From Pachyseris speciosa (lineage: Eukaryota; Cnidaria; Anthozoa; Scleractinia; Pachyseridae): DNA of 64,000 bases. The position numbers and the translations under genes were made by a program. The notes below the pieces were generated by a model. That model was not told the DNA's origin. It saw only the letters and a list, made by a program, of their open reading frames with translations, and searched no databases. The stretch covers positions 620,001 through 684,000 of the forward strand of contig JAEMWC010000093.1 of NCBI GenBank assembly GCA_016490735.1, in the 5' to 3' direction. The number at the start of each line of letters is the position of its first letter. The stretch's first letter is position 1. Positions 1-10,058 of the stretch are shown here, piece after piece.

Positions 1-183
1 CCTTGTTTGCTAAACAGTAACATACAGATGAGAACATATTGTAGTGAAAATCCAAAAAATGTAAATCAAAGAAAACATATACACAATAAGCATGTCGGAA
101 GTTTCTCACAATTAAAATTCAGAATTTTGCCCATCAAAATTGGAGTGATCAGTTGTTTTTTTTTTAGTAATGGTAATAGGACT

Positions 184-186
<3 letters not shown>

Positions 187-218
<32 letters not shown>

Positions 219-623
219 GGTTTCAAATTGACCGAGCGCGTAGCGCGAGGCTGATTTGAAATTACGAGCACAATTATCCCTGAATTGTACGACGCGAAGT
301 CCGATTACTAATTAATTGTGTCAATAACAAAATGTGAGAAACTCTAGAGGTCAACTTTCTAAATTGTAAAATGTATTGTACAAAATAACCAACGGAAATG
401 GTTGCTATTTTACAAAGTGCGAAGATTGGCAACTGACATGACATGGCAGCTACTGCTCAACATACCCAAATAAGGTAACTGTCTGATTTGGCCTGTCCGA
501 TTACAGGTGTTTGTAATCAGACAGCTCAAATCGGACAGTTTGGACCTGAAGCAGCCAATTAAGACACAAATAAAGGCTGTTAAGAACCAATCACATTCGA
601 GCATTTTGTTATTGACACAATTA
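187..623. mobile_element. Compound MITE, copy 1 (foldback half plus TIR half)
   Basis: Two adjoining palindromic parts. The first (about 187-312) opens with GTACAATTCAGGG and closes with its inverse before 291. The second (313-623) has 22-bp perfect terminal inverted repeats (starts TAATTGTGTCAATAAC, ends in its reverse complement) and an inner hairpin around 470-545. The same two-part arrangement, including the linker containing AAGTCCGATTAC, recurs at 41694-42476, so the pair seems to move as one unit. No coding capacity. Superfamily not assignable. Confidence 0.75.
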
Positions 624-639
624 CTGTATTTATGGCTGA

Positions 640-1503
640 TATACGTTTAAAAAAATTCGAATTAAGATTAATCTGTTTCAGAATATTATCTGGATAAGCT
701 TAATCTGTTCCTATTTTCTATTTGTCTGGTTTGTTCGTGACATGAAATCATTCATTGTCTGGTTTGTTCATGACATGAAATCTCCAGAGAAACGCTTTCA
801 GATAAACATGCTCGTCTCTGGTGAGCCAAGGGAGGTTTTAAAGAAAATTTACTTAGAAAAATTTCATTCTTATCACCGACCGAAATAGTCGAAAGGTGTT
901 CTAAAGACTAGTCCCATTCTTGATGTAAGTTAAGTTTAATACTTCTTGTCGCTCTCACCGCTTACCGGCCTCCATCTTGTTAACACAACACACAGGCCCT
1001 AAAAATTGATAACGAACTAAACGTCAGTTACCATAAACCGGGCATAAACCTAAGCTACCATGTTTCAGTTAATTTTCTGAGCTTAATACAATAGCGCTGA
1101 GGAAGGAAGGAAAACAACCGGCTAGGCAACTTGTTTTTGCGCGCGTATTTTGCGGACATCTTCTTTTCTAATTCTCTCAAGTCAAGGGCCACTTTTGCCA
1201 GAATTTAGATGTAAGAAGTAAGAGTTGCACTTCGACAACACAGAAAACATGTGTAAAAAAGTTAATTTTCTATATAAAGTGAAATTATCTCACCTTAATT
1301 CCTTAAAACTGAATAAAATCCTTGGCGTTGTTTTGACGACGTGAAAACACTGAAAATGTCGTCGTGGACGTGACGCGACCTTGGCCGGAGGACGTCGAGG
1401 ACGTCAACATGTGAACCGAAAGTCGGATCCAGACTATTCCGCGCGCCGCCCGTCCTCTTTTGACGTCGCGTTGTCTTTGCTACATCACTCTATTATCACA
1501 TCA
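640..1503. other. Non-coding stretch with a short tandem duplication
   Basis: No supported gene. A 33-bp direct duplication (core TTGTCTGGTTTGTTC) occupies 722-781. A GC-richer patch with several GACGT words lies around 1320-1470. It could be a host promoter/CpG patch, but no adjoining exon was recognised. Confidence 0.4.
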
Positions 1504-1743
1504 GGGCCCGGTTGTTCGAAAGCCGATTAACTTAATCTAGGATTAGCGTCAACATTGCTTGCAGTTTTTAACCTTTTGTATGAGAGTTTCTTTTGTTGCT
1601 TTTTGCCTTTCAGGATTGACGTCCTCTAATGTAAAATTTTGCAGAATTTCAGCATTGAACAACGTTTGTGGATAGAGAAATAAACTCCTTGGTTAATTTT
1701 TAATCTTGGATTAGGGTTAATCGGTTTTCGAGCAACCCGACCC
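1504..1743. mobile_element. 240-bp MITE with GGGCCCGGTTGTTCG-type TIRs
   Basis: The left end (GGGCCCGGTTGTTCGAAAGC) and the right end are imperfect inverted complements over ~27 bp. The inner TTAATC/GGATTA words are mirrored too. No ORF. Typical non-autonomous DNA element; target duplication not clear. Confidence 0.75.
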
Positions 1744-1828
1744 AGGAGTGTATCTCATTATTACGTCAGGGCACAGAGTGTCGATTCAGTCGATTCGTAC
1801 GTTCCGTACGGATCGTACGAATCGACAA

Positions 1829-1833
1829 CAATA

Positions 1834-1894
<61 letters not shown>
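1829..1894. repeat. (AAT)n microsatellite, probable LINE 3' tail
   Basis: Uninterrupted AAT array. It lies directly downstream, on the minus strand, of the reverse transcriptase C-terminus ending at 2049, at the place where CR1/L2-type LINEs carry short tandem 3' tails. I interpret it as the tail of the minus-strand LINE rather than an independent microsatellite. Confidence 0.7.
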
Positions 1895-3430
1895 TTTACC
1901 CACGGGATCCTTATCACTAAAAAGTGGTCTTCTAAAGAGCCGTGCGCATTAAACCTAGTACTTAAAAGCTAAGACTTAAAAAATTACAGACATTGTTGAA
2001 AAATCCTATAATAAGTGCTAAAAAAAACTAAACTAAGTTAAGAAATTTCTAATATACAATAGCGGAATAAAAACTATTTAAAGTAGTGACCTGCTTAGCC
2101 TCCACTGACAGACTGTTCCATGTTACTGCGCCCCTATAACGAAAACTATTCTTAGAGGCCTCAGTGTTCGGCCGCGGAATAAACAGGTTATGTTGCGCAC
2201 CTCGTAGATTATGTCTGTGAATGGTATTAACGCTGGCGAATTTATCAGACAGGTATTCGGGTATAAGATTATCGTTTACAGTTTTGAACATTAAAGATTT
2301 CAGCTGTTTTGCACGTCTGTTAGCGAGGCTTTTCCATTTAAGGGCACAAAGAATCTGGGCAGATCTGGCATCCCAACCAGACCCTGTTATTATGCGCGCA
2401 GCCCTGTTTTGTAGTTTTTCAAGTTTCTGGCTGAGGCCATTATCGATACAGCCCCACACAGTGGTGCAAAAATCGAGATGAAGAAGAATCAATGACTTGT
2501 ATATTGTGACTAGGGTACTTTGGGGACATATCGGTCTTAGCCTCCCTAGGGCAGCAAGTACTTTAGCAACCGACGACTTCGGAGATGTGAACCTCCCACG
2601 AGAGTGTTTCATCAACCTGAGCGCCTAGGCATTTGTAACTATTGACTCTTTCAATTGAATGCCCATCAAGGCATATGTGAGGTTCACTAGGGAGCAAAGA
2701 GATCTTGTGACTTGTGCCTGTAAACAGGCACTTAGTTTTGAGGACATTAAGACTGATACTGTTAGAATCGAGCCATTGTTTCAGATTTCCTGAATCGTGA
2801 GTCACGGATGAAAACAGCTCTTCAGGGTCTTTGGAGCCTAACGTGAGATAAGTGTCATCGGCGTGTACACATCCTCACATCTGATAGAAGGTTACAGTTT
2901 GGGAGATCATAAATGTACAACAGGAATATAGTAGGGAGCCGAGGATTGAGCCTTGAGGCACCCCACAACGTATGAAACTAGTTTCAGAATTTACGTTGGT
3001 GATAACTGTAACCTGAGTTCTATCAGAGGTAGTATCGGAAAAATCTCATGGTCAATAGTATCAAATGTCTTTTTTAAATCAATAAACAGAATGGCATTCA
3101 GTTTGTTAAGATACCAATTGTCTGTGATATCAATAAGAGCTGCAAGAGTAGAGTGCATGGGTCTAAAGCCACTAATGCTTCGAAAGTAGCTTCTTGTCAT
3201 TTAAATATGCATATACCAGATTAAAAAAATGGCTTTTTCAAAGAGTTTGGCTATTACTGTGAGAAAGTACAGAAATCGGCCTGTAATTGGACCTAATTGG
3301 CTGGGTCAGCCTTCGAGTCAGCTTTGAAAATTGGAGTTACTCTAGCACTCTTCCAGTCTTTAGGAATAAATCCAGTGGAAATAACTTAATTAAAAATATG
3401 TGTCAGGGAAGACGCAATGAATTAAAGGAT
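1895..3430 (-). pseudogene. CR1/L2-like LINE A, reverse transcriptase (3' part)
   Basis: Minus-strand fragments collinear with a non-LTR reverse transcriptase. They read: the segment before motif A (KDWKSARVTPIFKAD), the GFRPMHST and FIDLKKTFDTIDH motif A region, a degenerate YADDT catalytic box near 2850-2870, YKCLGAQVDETLSW, and the C-terminal domain (LLHLDFCTTVWG ... FRYRGAVTWNSL). Frameshifts and stops separate the pieces, so it is dead. Its 5' part resumes at 5190 after an inserted LINE, and its 3' end is the (AAT)n tail. Clade assignment is by motif style only. Confidence 0.8.
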
Positions 3431-5110
3431 TAAAGGGTTGACAGGTCAGAGGAGTACTACCGACAGCTGGGCCTTTCAAATGCTGGTTGAGATCACCCCG
3501 ACTCTTACCGCCCTCGCTGATTGCTTCAACGATTTCCTCGCGGGATTGACTGCTCATTTTATTCCTCTCGACTTGACGGACTGTGAACTGGATCTTGAGG
3601 TCCCTAGGGAGTTCCTAGTAGATCAAAGGATTGTGTACAAGGCGTTGCGACAGATAAAGCCCAACAAGTCCTCAGGCCCTAGCCCGATTCCCAACAAGAT
3701 CTTAAAGGAGTTTGCAGCGGAATTGAGTCCTGTGCTTACTGACATTTATAATTCTTCGTTAAAACAGGGCTACGTTCCAGCTCAGTTGAAGGAATCACTT
3801 GTCCGGCCCCTGCCCAAAGTGTCGCCTCCCAAGTCTGTGGACAGTGATTTAAGACCGATTACTCTCACTGCTCAGATAGCTAAAATCATGGAGGGTTTCA
3901 CACTTAGTTCCTTGTATAGCCAAGTCATTGATAACATCGACTCTTTGCAATTTGCTCTACCGGGAAAATCAACGACGCATGCCTTAATTTACATATTACA
4001 TTGTATTTTAGAAGCCCTGGGCACTGGACACTGCTATGCTAGAATTCTATTTACTGATTTTAGCAAAGGGTTTGACCTCGTGGACCATAATGTCCTTTGC
4101 ACTGAACTGCGTAATCTTGGTGTACATAATGTTCTAATTACCTGGATCGGATCGTTTTTGACAAGTAGATCACAGTCGGTTAAAATAGGTAGTGCTATCT
4201 CGGGTCATGTTGTGCCTGGGGGTGGTATTCCCCAAGGGACTAAATTGGCCCCCTTGCTGTTTGCAGTACTTGTTAATAACCTAGCCAGGCAATGGAAGAT
4301 CAGGGATAAATATGTAGACGACCTTTCGGTTGTAGAGATTATACCTAGGTGTTCCACCAGTTTTCTGCCGTTCATTGCAGGAGATATTTGCACTTATCCT
4401 AGTGAGCATGGCATGCGCCTCAACCCAGTGAAGTGCAAGGAGATATTTATTGATTTCTTACACTATAAGCCGCACCATCCTCCTCCTTTGCAGCTTTCTG
4501 GGTCCGAAATCGAGCGCGTCCACACGTATAAGTTGCTTGGTGTGTATGTTACTGATAATTTATGCTGGAGCACGCACTGTGAGTACATTGTTCAGAGAGC
4601 GCGCAAACGCCTGTACGCATTGCGTTGTTTGAAGAAGTCAGGTGTGTTGGAAGGGGAGTTAGTTCTGGTGTACTCCAGCCTGATCCGTTCAGTGTTGGAG
4701 TATGCCTCCCCAGTTTGGGCAAATTTGCCGGAATATCTTAGCCTCCTAATTGAGGGTGTGCAGATAAAAGCCTTAGAGACAATCTTTCCCGGGCTTCCCC
4801 ACAGTGACGCTCTTGTGCTCTGTGGTCTTCGTACTCTCTCGGATCGGCGCGCCGCAGCATGAGAGAGAGAGAGTTCAGGACACTGGTGTCCTTGCTAAAT
4901 TGCTGCCACAGCGCACAACTGTGTCCTATGGATACAATCTACGTTCAGGCACCACCAGAGAGGATCCTGCCATGGCTTCTACTAACCGTCTCGACAAATT
5001 TATTACATATAGATATTCTTAGTAAAATGTTTCATGTTAATGTATATATATGTTTAGTACTTTGACCACTCTTGTAATTTAGCTGTAAGCTACAAAAAGA
5101 GTAATTAAAC

Positions 5111-5189
<79 letters not shown>
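3431..5189 (+). mobile_element. CR1/L2-like LINE B inserted into LINE A
   Basis: Plus-strand, 5'-truncated non-LTR retrotransposon with a (TGA)n(TTA)n tail at 5111-5189. The open frame 3438-4862 (474 codons, no convincing start because the element is truncated) covers the RT domain: thumb-proximal KPNKSSGPSPIPN, motif A FTDFSKGFDLVDHN, motif B GGIPQGTKLAPLLF, catalytic KYVDDLS, then the C-terminal region ending VWANLPEYL. The frame breaks at a (GA)n run near 4860-4870, after which the last residues (YGYNLRSGTT ... KFITYRYS) continue in another frame to 5022. It splits the minus-strand LINE A at its RT fingers, so it is the younger insertion. Confidence 0.85.
5111..5189 (+). repeat. (TGA)n(TTA)n tail of LINE B
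   Basis: Ten TGA units pass directly into about sixteen TTA units. The array sits exactly at the 3' junction of LINE B with the resumed LINE A sequence. The Ile/Asn/His/Tyr homopolymer frames predicted here are artefacts of the repeat. Confidence 0.85.
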
Positions 5190-5765
5190 GAATGTAAATG
5201 ATAACTTTAGGAGGCAAGTTGGAATACCATCGAGGCCATCAGCCTCGCCCAATGGGATATCGTTCACAAGTTTGCGCAGTCCGTCAATAGTACGTAATTC
5301 AAGTTCGAAGGTGCTATCATTTCTACAAAATCACGAAAACTGACTCGAGGGGGATTTATGTTAGCCGCTAAGTTGGGGCCTATATCGGTAAAATGCCTGT
5401 TAAAAGAGTTGCTTAGCTATCACCGTGTCAGTTATCACCGTGTCACCAATAATCAATTTTGACGCCAGGGCAAAGTTTTTCTTTCGAGATAAAGATGTAT
5501 TAATTACATTCCAAGTCGCTTTTGCTTTTCCGACGTTATCCTCGAAGTAAGAATGATAGTAATTCTTCTTGCAGGCGTTAATAGATTAGTTCACTCGATT
5601 CTTAAGTCGTCTGTACTCCGCCCATTTCAACTGATCATTGGTGACGGTTGCGCGGATTCGTTTTATTCTGTCTCTTTCCCACATCAATCGTTCGATTTCA
5701 AGTGTGAGCCAGGGAGCCTTAGAGTTTCTAACTCTCCTTTTCTTCAGTAACAGGTGCTTACGCTC
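5190..5765 (-). pseudogene. LINE A, linker and RT fingers (5' part)
   Basis: On the minus strand this encodes the segment between endonuclease and RT (KAPWLTLEIERLMWERD, KAKATWNVINTSL) and then the RT finger motif GEADGLDGIPTCLLK, which ends at the LINE B insertion. Several stops are present. It is truncated upstream near 5765. Together with 1829-3430 it forms one disrupted element. Confidence 0.75.
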
Positions 5766-5838
5766 CGTATGCTTACGTTCCGTATGCTGAACTCATAACA
5801 TCAGGAGTGCATCTCAGTGCGTGTATCAAAAATACTAG

Positions 5839-6114
5839 GATACTTCACAAAGTAATGTGATCAAGTAAGCTGAAGCCACTCTAAGGGCACTAAGGCCACA
5901 AGGTAGCGGGCATTACCCCTTAAATCTACCAAAGCAAAGATTGCGCCCAAGCATTAGCAGCCATGGACAGCTGTTTCGACTTTCTTAGGCCTCATCAGCA
6001 TGGCATAGCTAATGCTCAGGCTCAAGTACCCACTTAGAGTGGCTTCAGCTTACTTGATCACATTAATTTGTGAAGTATCCTTGTCACTCCAGCCACATCC
6101 CACAAGCTTTACGT
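5839..6114 (-). mobile_element. Foldback, hammerhead-bearing retroelement-like insertion
   Basis: A 243-bp hairpin (5838-6080) has ~50-bp arms that match at about 9 of 10 positions. It is followed by ~34 bp of unique sequence. The block is flanked by a 15-bp direct repeat, TATCAAAAATACTAG (5824-5838 and 6115-6129). That sequence belongs to the surrounding ~150-bp tandem repeat, so it is best read as a target-site duplication. A long TSD suggests target-primed, LINE-assisted insertion. The loop contains a hammerhead ribozyme on the minus strand. No ORF. Confidence 0.7.
5951..6015 (-). ncRNA. Type I hammerhead ribozyme
   Basis: Read on the minus strand, all conserved core positions are present: CTGATGA, then stem II GGC/GTC closing an 8-nt loop, then GAAA, then a palindromic stem III (CAG/CTG, no loop), then the UC cleavage dinucleotide (cut between the complements of 5966 and 5965). 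Stem I is built from GCCATG/CATGGC and an outer GCATTAG/CTAATGC with an internal loop between them, as in natural type I ribozymes. The minimal stem III resembles hammerheads of metazoan retrozymes and Penelope-like elements, which are thought to act as dimers. Activity is untested. Confidence 0.85.
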
Positions 6115-6128
6115 TATCAAAAATACTA

Positions 6129-6475
6129 GTGCGGTAAACAAGCCGGCAGAAATAATGTATATTGTATACCTCGTTAATTAAGCGTGAAACCGTAAATCAC
6201 GCGTTTTTAAAATCGACCTCATGCACCATTGTCATACGCCTCTTCAACAAGAGAAAATAATGCGAGTATGAACAACACTGGTGCTGTAAACAAGCAGCAG
6301 AAAGAACGTATATTGTATACCTCGTTCTTTACGCGTGAGACCGAAAATCAGGCGTTCTAAAAACTGGTCTCATGCACAATCATACGCCTCTTCAACCAGC
6401 AAATATAATGCGAGTATCAACGACACTCGTGCCGTGAACAAGGGGCAGAAAGAATGTATATTGTTATATACCTAG
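6129..6475. repeat. ~150-bp tandem repeat, 2.3 units
   Basis: Units start at 6129, 6281 and 6429 (GTGC[CGT]GT[AG]AAC...), giving a period of 148-152 bp. Each holds the word CCTCGTTCTTTAAGCG (or a variant), then a hairpin with arms TGAGACC/GGTCTCA, then GCGAGTATCAAC. The third unit is truncated. Related units lie at 5817-5838 and 8251-8480. No ORF; function unknown. Confidence 0.8.
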
Positions 6476-6674
6476 ACTTTCACTCAACAAAACGAAGACT
6501 GCGATTGGTTAATTCTTGGTCACGTGCCCCTGACAGCACGCGATTAGTGCATGATTATTAGTGATAAAAAAAGTGGCATGATCTTTCAGCACGTGCTCAC
6601 GTCAGCTTAATTGACGAGGGGGACCTGAGAACACTGCCAATTTTCAGTTAAAAACCAACGATAATACAAAAGTT

Positions 6675-6800
6675 ATGGAACCTGAGACTCATAGGAAACG
6701 TTTTTCTCCAGTATCAACCGAAGAAATTCAACATCTAATAGGAGGAAAAGATTCAGAAAATACAAGAAAGGCATATTCTACTTTTTCAGGTACTTTTTAG
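6675..6800 (+). pseudogene. Possible N-terminal fragment of a DUF3504/Crypton-like gene
   Basis: A short frame from ATG 6675 encodes FSPVSTEEIQHLIGGKDSEN followed by TRKAYSTFSG. The 'STEEI...K.SENTRKAY' pattern resembles the start of cnidarian proteins with the Crypton-derived DUF3504 tyrosine-recombinase-like domain. It ends at TAG 6798-6800, though the next codons (SWIRE) would continue the family pattern. A GT after 6789 could alternatively be a splice donor. No downstream domain was found nearby. The identification rests on about 40 residues. Confidence 0.3.
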
Positions 6801-8110
6801 TCGTGGATACGCGAAAGCGTAGGAACGAGTATTGTGAGGGGTCAGATTATGCAAATTTGTCACTCACTCAGATGTAAACAAATCGATATGTCAACGGCAT
6901 ACCAATAGATATCGATTTTCCGAAGTGTTGTCGGAATACCTCTATCGGCTTTCCAAAGTAATGTCTGAGGAGCAACAGTCGAACCGATGAACGGAATGAA
7001 AAAAGTAAAATTAAGTAACTTTATTTCAGCTCGGATCGAAAGAAGTAAACGGCAAAAGGAACGTCCGATCAAACAGCCGAACGCCGAAAGAAATTATAAT
7101 CAATATTCTGTCACAAGCGCAGCTCCTCCTTCGTTCATCCAATTCACGATCTCTGTTAAAAATATATGAGCCGTTCAACCCAAGATATTTTCCAAGTGTG
7201 TACAGGAATTGACGGCGAAAACTGTTGACACCAATATAGCTGCATTTGCGAAGCTATTTTTAGCGTTGGAAATAATATTCTAACGAAAACAATACAATCT
7301 AAAATTAAATAATTCTTAGGTGGCGCCATCGCGTCTAGCCAGAATGTAAACACAAGTTTGCTTTGAGAAATATTCTTCTTTTTAACTAAACGCGGCACTT
7401 TTTGCAGTAAAAGTTTTGAATGAAACTTGATTATTTTTACATCCAAAAGCATGGCGTCGATGGTTGTTTGTGAAAACGACGGCAAATGTTGCATTTCCGA
7501 CCGGCAGTAAAAAGCACAATTTGCATATGTCAAATTTCGGTTGCGTTCACGTTCGTTCGACAGCTTTGTGTAACAATTTTCTCGAAATACTGCAGTGTGT
7601 TGCCTGGCTTAGTTTTGGCGAAATCGTCCTTTCGCCTGATATTTCTCCGACCATACGGACAAGACAGAAACCTTTCAAAAGGAGCACATTTTTTTAACTC
7701 CCACGATATCTCCCTGCCTCGATAATTCATTCAAACGCGAATATGTAAATATGAACCCCGAGGTTAAATTGTGTTAAGCTCATGAACAATAAAATTGATG
7801 CTCAAAAGAGCTGGACGTTTCGGAACGCATTAAAAAGTTGTTTAAACACTTTCGAGAAAGAGTTTTCACCCGTTTAAACTAGTTAAAACGCCGTTTTCTC
7901 GAGTCACCTTGGCTTAATCCTCCTTATCGCAAATAAGGTCACATATCCACGACTTCTTCACAGTTGTACTCTGATTTGATTTTAAACATTTGTAAATTAT
8001 TCCGTCATTCAGCAGGCTTGTCTATAAAGACGTGTTCTTGTTGTGCTGTCTTTGTTTGTCAATTCATTTTGCTGTGATTGTTGAAGGGAAAGTCTCGGTA
8101 TATAACAAAG
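6801..8110. other. No recognised gene
   Basis: Short frames only on both strands, none with a recognisable family. A frame starting MASMVVCENDGKCCISD (ATG 7451) is too short to call. Confidence 0.4.
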
Positions 8111-8252
8111 CACTTAATGTATGGTCCCTCGGGAAACTAGTTAGTTTTGTTTTCCCTCGAGTCCTGATGTTTCCCTCGAATACGTCTCGGGAAACATCAG
8201 GACTCTCGGGAAAACAAAACTAACTGTTTCCCTCGGTACCATACATTAAGTG
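8111..8252. mobile_element. 142-bp near-perfect hairpin MITE
   Basis: The ends CACTTAATGTATGGT... and its reverse complement pair through almost the whole element. The word GTTTCCCTCGGGAAAC and its parts recur along both arms. It is inserted at the edge of the ~150-bp tandem repeat family. No coding potential. Confidence 0.85.
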
Positions 8253-8480
8253 TATATTGTATGCCTCGTTCTTTAAGCGTGAGACTGAAAATCAGGCTTT
8301 TTCAACATTGTTCAAAACTGGTCTCATGCACAATCATACGCCTCTTCAACAAGCGAAAATAATGCGAGTATCAACAACACTCGTGCCGTGAACAAGTGGT
8401 AGAAAGAAAGAATGTACGGATTGTATACCTCGTTCTTTAAGCGTGAGACCGAAAATCTCGTGCTTCAAAACTGGCCTCAT
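8251..8480. repeat. Second cluster of the ~150-bp tandem repeat
   Basis: About 1.5 units (period ~160 bp) with the same landmarks as 6129-6475: CCTCGTTCTTTAAGCG at ~8265 and ~8430, and TGAGAC.../...GTCTCA hairpin arms. The hairpin MITE separates this cluster from older flanking sequence. Confidence 0.75.
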
Positions 8481-8727
8481 GCATTATAATGAAAGTTAAT
8501 GGATGGGCAATTCAGAGTGGTCATTGGCTTCCATTATGCTTTCCAATGGCGAGCGGTTAAAAGCTGTTTTGACTGCGCGCTATCAGAAGGCAAACCTGAA
8601 ATTGAAATTGTAAATCCTGGGTTAAATGCCTGTAAATGAAGTGCCTGTATGCTGGCTATCTTGCGCCTAGTAACAACGCAACTACTTCGTTTTGTTAGCC
8701 TAGAAGCGAATGTCAGGGATTACATTC

Positions 8728-8747
8728 GCATCGCACAGACCACACTT

Positions 8748-8841
<94 letters not shown>

Positions 8842-8859
8842 GTGTGGTCTGTACGATGC
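8728..8859. repeat. (AAT)n array flanked by 20-bp inverted repeats
   Basis: 8728-8747 and 8840-8859 are inverted complements with one mismatch, and everything between is AAT repeat. The right arm begins the Penelope-like endonuclease (KCGLYDAD). The left arm is the same coding stretch in reverse (KCGLCDAN on the minus strand). This gives two Penelope-like ends head to head across a microsatellite. Confidence 0.8.
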
Positions 8860-9335
8860 AGACTGTCAGCTTCACGAGTCGGCACCTTCATCAACGTGTG
8901 GAGGAACATAAGCGATCAACAATCGGCAACCACGTAAAGGACGAGCATGGAAAGGATCCGGAGACCATCGAAAGAAATTTCAAGATTTTAAAGAAGTGTC
9001 AGAGTAGTCTAGTTTGTTTGATTTTTGAAATGCTTTTTATTCGTGAACTTAAACCAAAACTGAACAAACAGAGTGATTCGATCCGCGCAAAAGTATTTAC
9101 CTAATTAATTCACTTTTACACTTTTAACTTAGCGTTTTATCATGATTGCCGCGATTTCTCGTATTGTTTCTATGTAAATATTTTAGAGTTTTAGTCAGTA
9201 CGTCATTAGCATTTTTACAATTGTTTGTTATATAAGCGCATGTTAAACAAATTTTATCCTTTAACTTGAAAATGACCGTGGATCGGTCGAAACGTCGTTG
9301 TTTTTTAACGTTAACTTTCATAGTAAAATCCCTTT
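8840..9335 (+). pseudogene. Penelope-like element, GIY-YIG endonuclease and 3' UTR
   Basis: The plus-strand sequence encodes KCGLYDAD, then after a 1-nt shift near 8864 SFTSRHLHQRVEEHKRSTIG, later LKKCQSSLVCLIFEMLFIRE and LKPKLNKQSDSIRAKVF, ending TAA at 9102-9104. This is the C-terminal part of the GIY-YIG nuclease of Penelope-like retroelements (R..EH...I..H and the E.LFI.E.KP.LN motif). The RT domain is absent, so it is a 5'-truncated remnant. The 3' UTR contains GATCGGTCGAAACGTCG, usual near the end of such elements. The long N-terminal poly-Ile frame is microsatellite artefact. Confidence 0.8.
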
Positions 9336-9468
9336 CCGTTTCCGTACGGATCAACGAGGAATATCCATGAAAATATCCTAAGTCCCGCTAATGAGATGCA
9401 ATTCTCGAAGCGTATGCTGCTCTTTACGGATCTTAACCGTACGCTCTGTACGGAGCATAGTTAATGGT

Positions 9469-9501
<33 letters not shown>

Positions 9502-9563
9502 GGGCCAACAAAACAGATGTTGAACGTACCAGTCACGTGATCACAACCGTGCACACTCGAAAC

Positions 9564-9716
9564 AAGATGGCCGACGAGGCAGGCGAACTCTCCCTGGCCT
9601 GTGGGAAGACGATTCTGAAACGATACTAGACATTGTAGAAGAGGATGAAGCAACTGAGCAGCAGTTTATAGCAACAGTTAAGAATATAACTCTAAAGCGT
9701 GTTAATTTCGAATCGT
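9564..9716 (+). other. Possible first exon or gene fragment, unrecognised
   Basis: ATG 9564 opens MADEAGELS. A one-base shift then gives an acidic frame, LWEDDSETILDIVEEDEATE and ITLKRVNFES, ending near 9716. Upstream sequence is mixed-GC and promoter-like. The codon pattern looks protein-like but no family is recognised. If real, it is either frameshifted or the start lies elsewhere. Confidence 0.25.
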
Positions 9717-10058
9717 AATTACTTGGTACTGAGCTAAAACTTTGTGTTTTGGACGAATGTATTCGGTGTATAAACAAACTTGTGCTAAACTTCAGATTCG
9801 ATTTATATCTCAAACCTATTTTATTGAATTGAAATTAGTTGTCAGTTATTCGGAAGAAATCAAGAGAATGTTGGACAAATGTTACACTTTGTACGAGAAC
9901 GTTTGGAAAGGAACTTCTGCTTTCTTCACACGAGCAGCTTCAACCAGAGTTAGTAGCGTCCCACCTCAGTACTCTCAAAAAAAAAAAAAAAAAAACTCTG
10001 ATCCAATGCAACTAGGAACCCGTTGTAGTTCATAAATTTTACTTTCCAATATTATAGG

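Noticed and set aside
5032..5267. Poly-Asn/His, poly-Ile and poly-Met frames
   Set aside because: All are translations of the (TGA)n(TTA)n LINE tail.
7156..7533. 125-residue minus-strand ORF
   Set aside because: No family pattern, no supporting signals, and overlapping frames on the other strand are equally long.
6129..8480. CRISPR array
   Set aside because: Units are ~150 bp of continuous homology without unique spacers, in eukaryotic repeat context.
8649..9104. 151-residue protein with poly-Ile tract
   Set aside because: The first half is translation of an AAT microsatellite. Only the part after 8840 (Penelope-like endonuclease) is real coding sequence.
9263..9297. Second hammerhead ribozyme in the Penelope-like 3' UTR
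   Set aside because: GGTCGAAACGTC and a CCG/CGG stem are present, but the CTGATGA core is degenerate (TTGAAAATGA), so it is at most a remnant.
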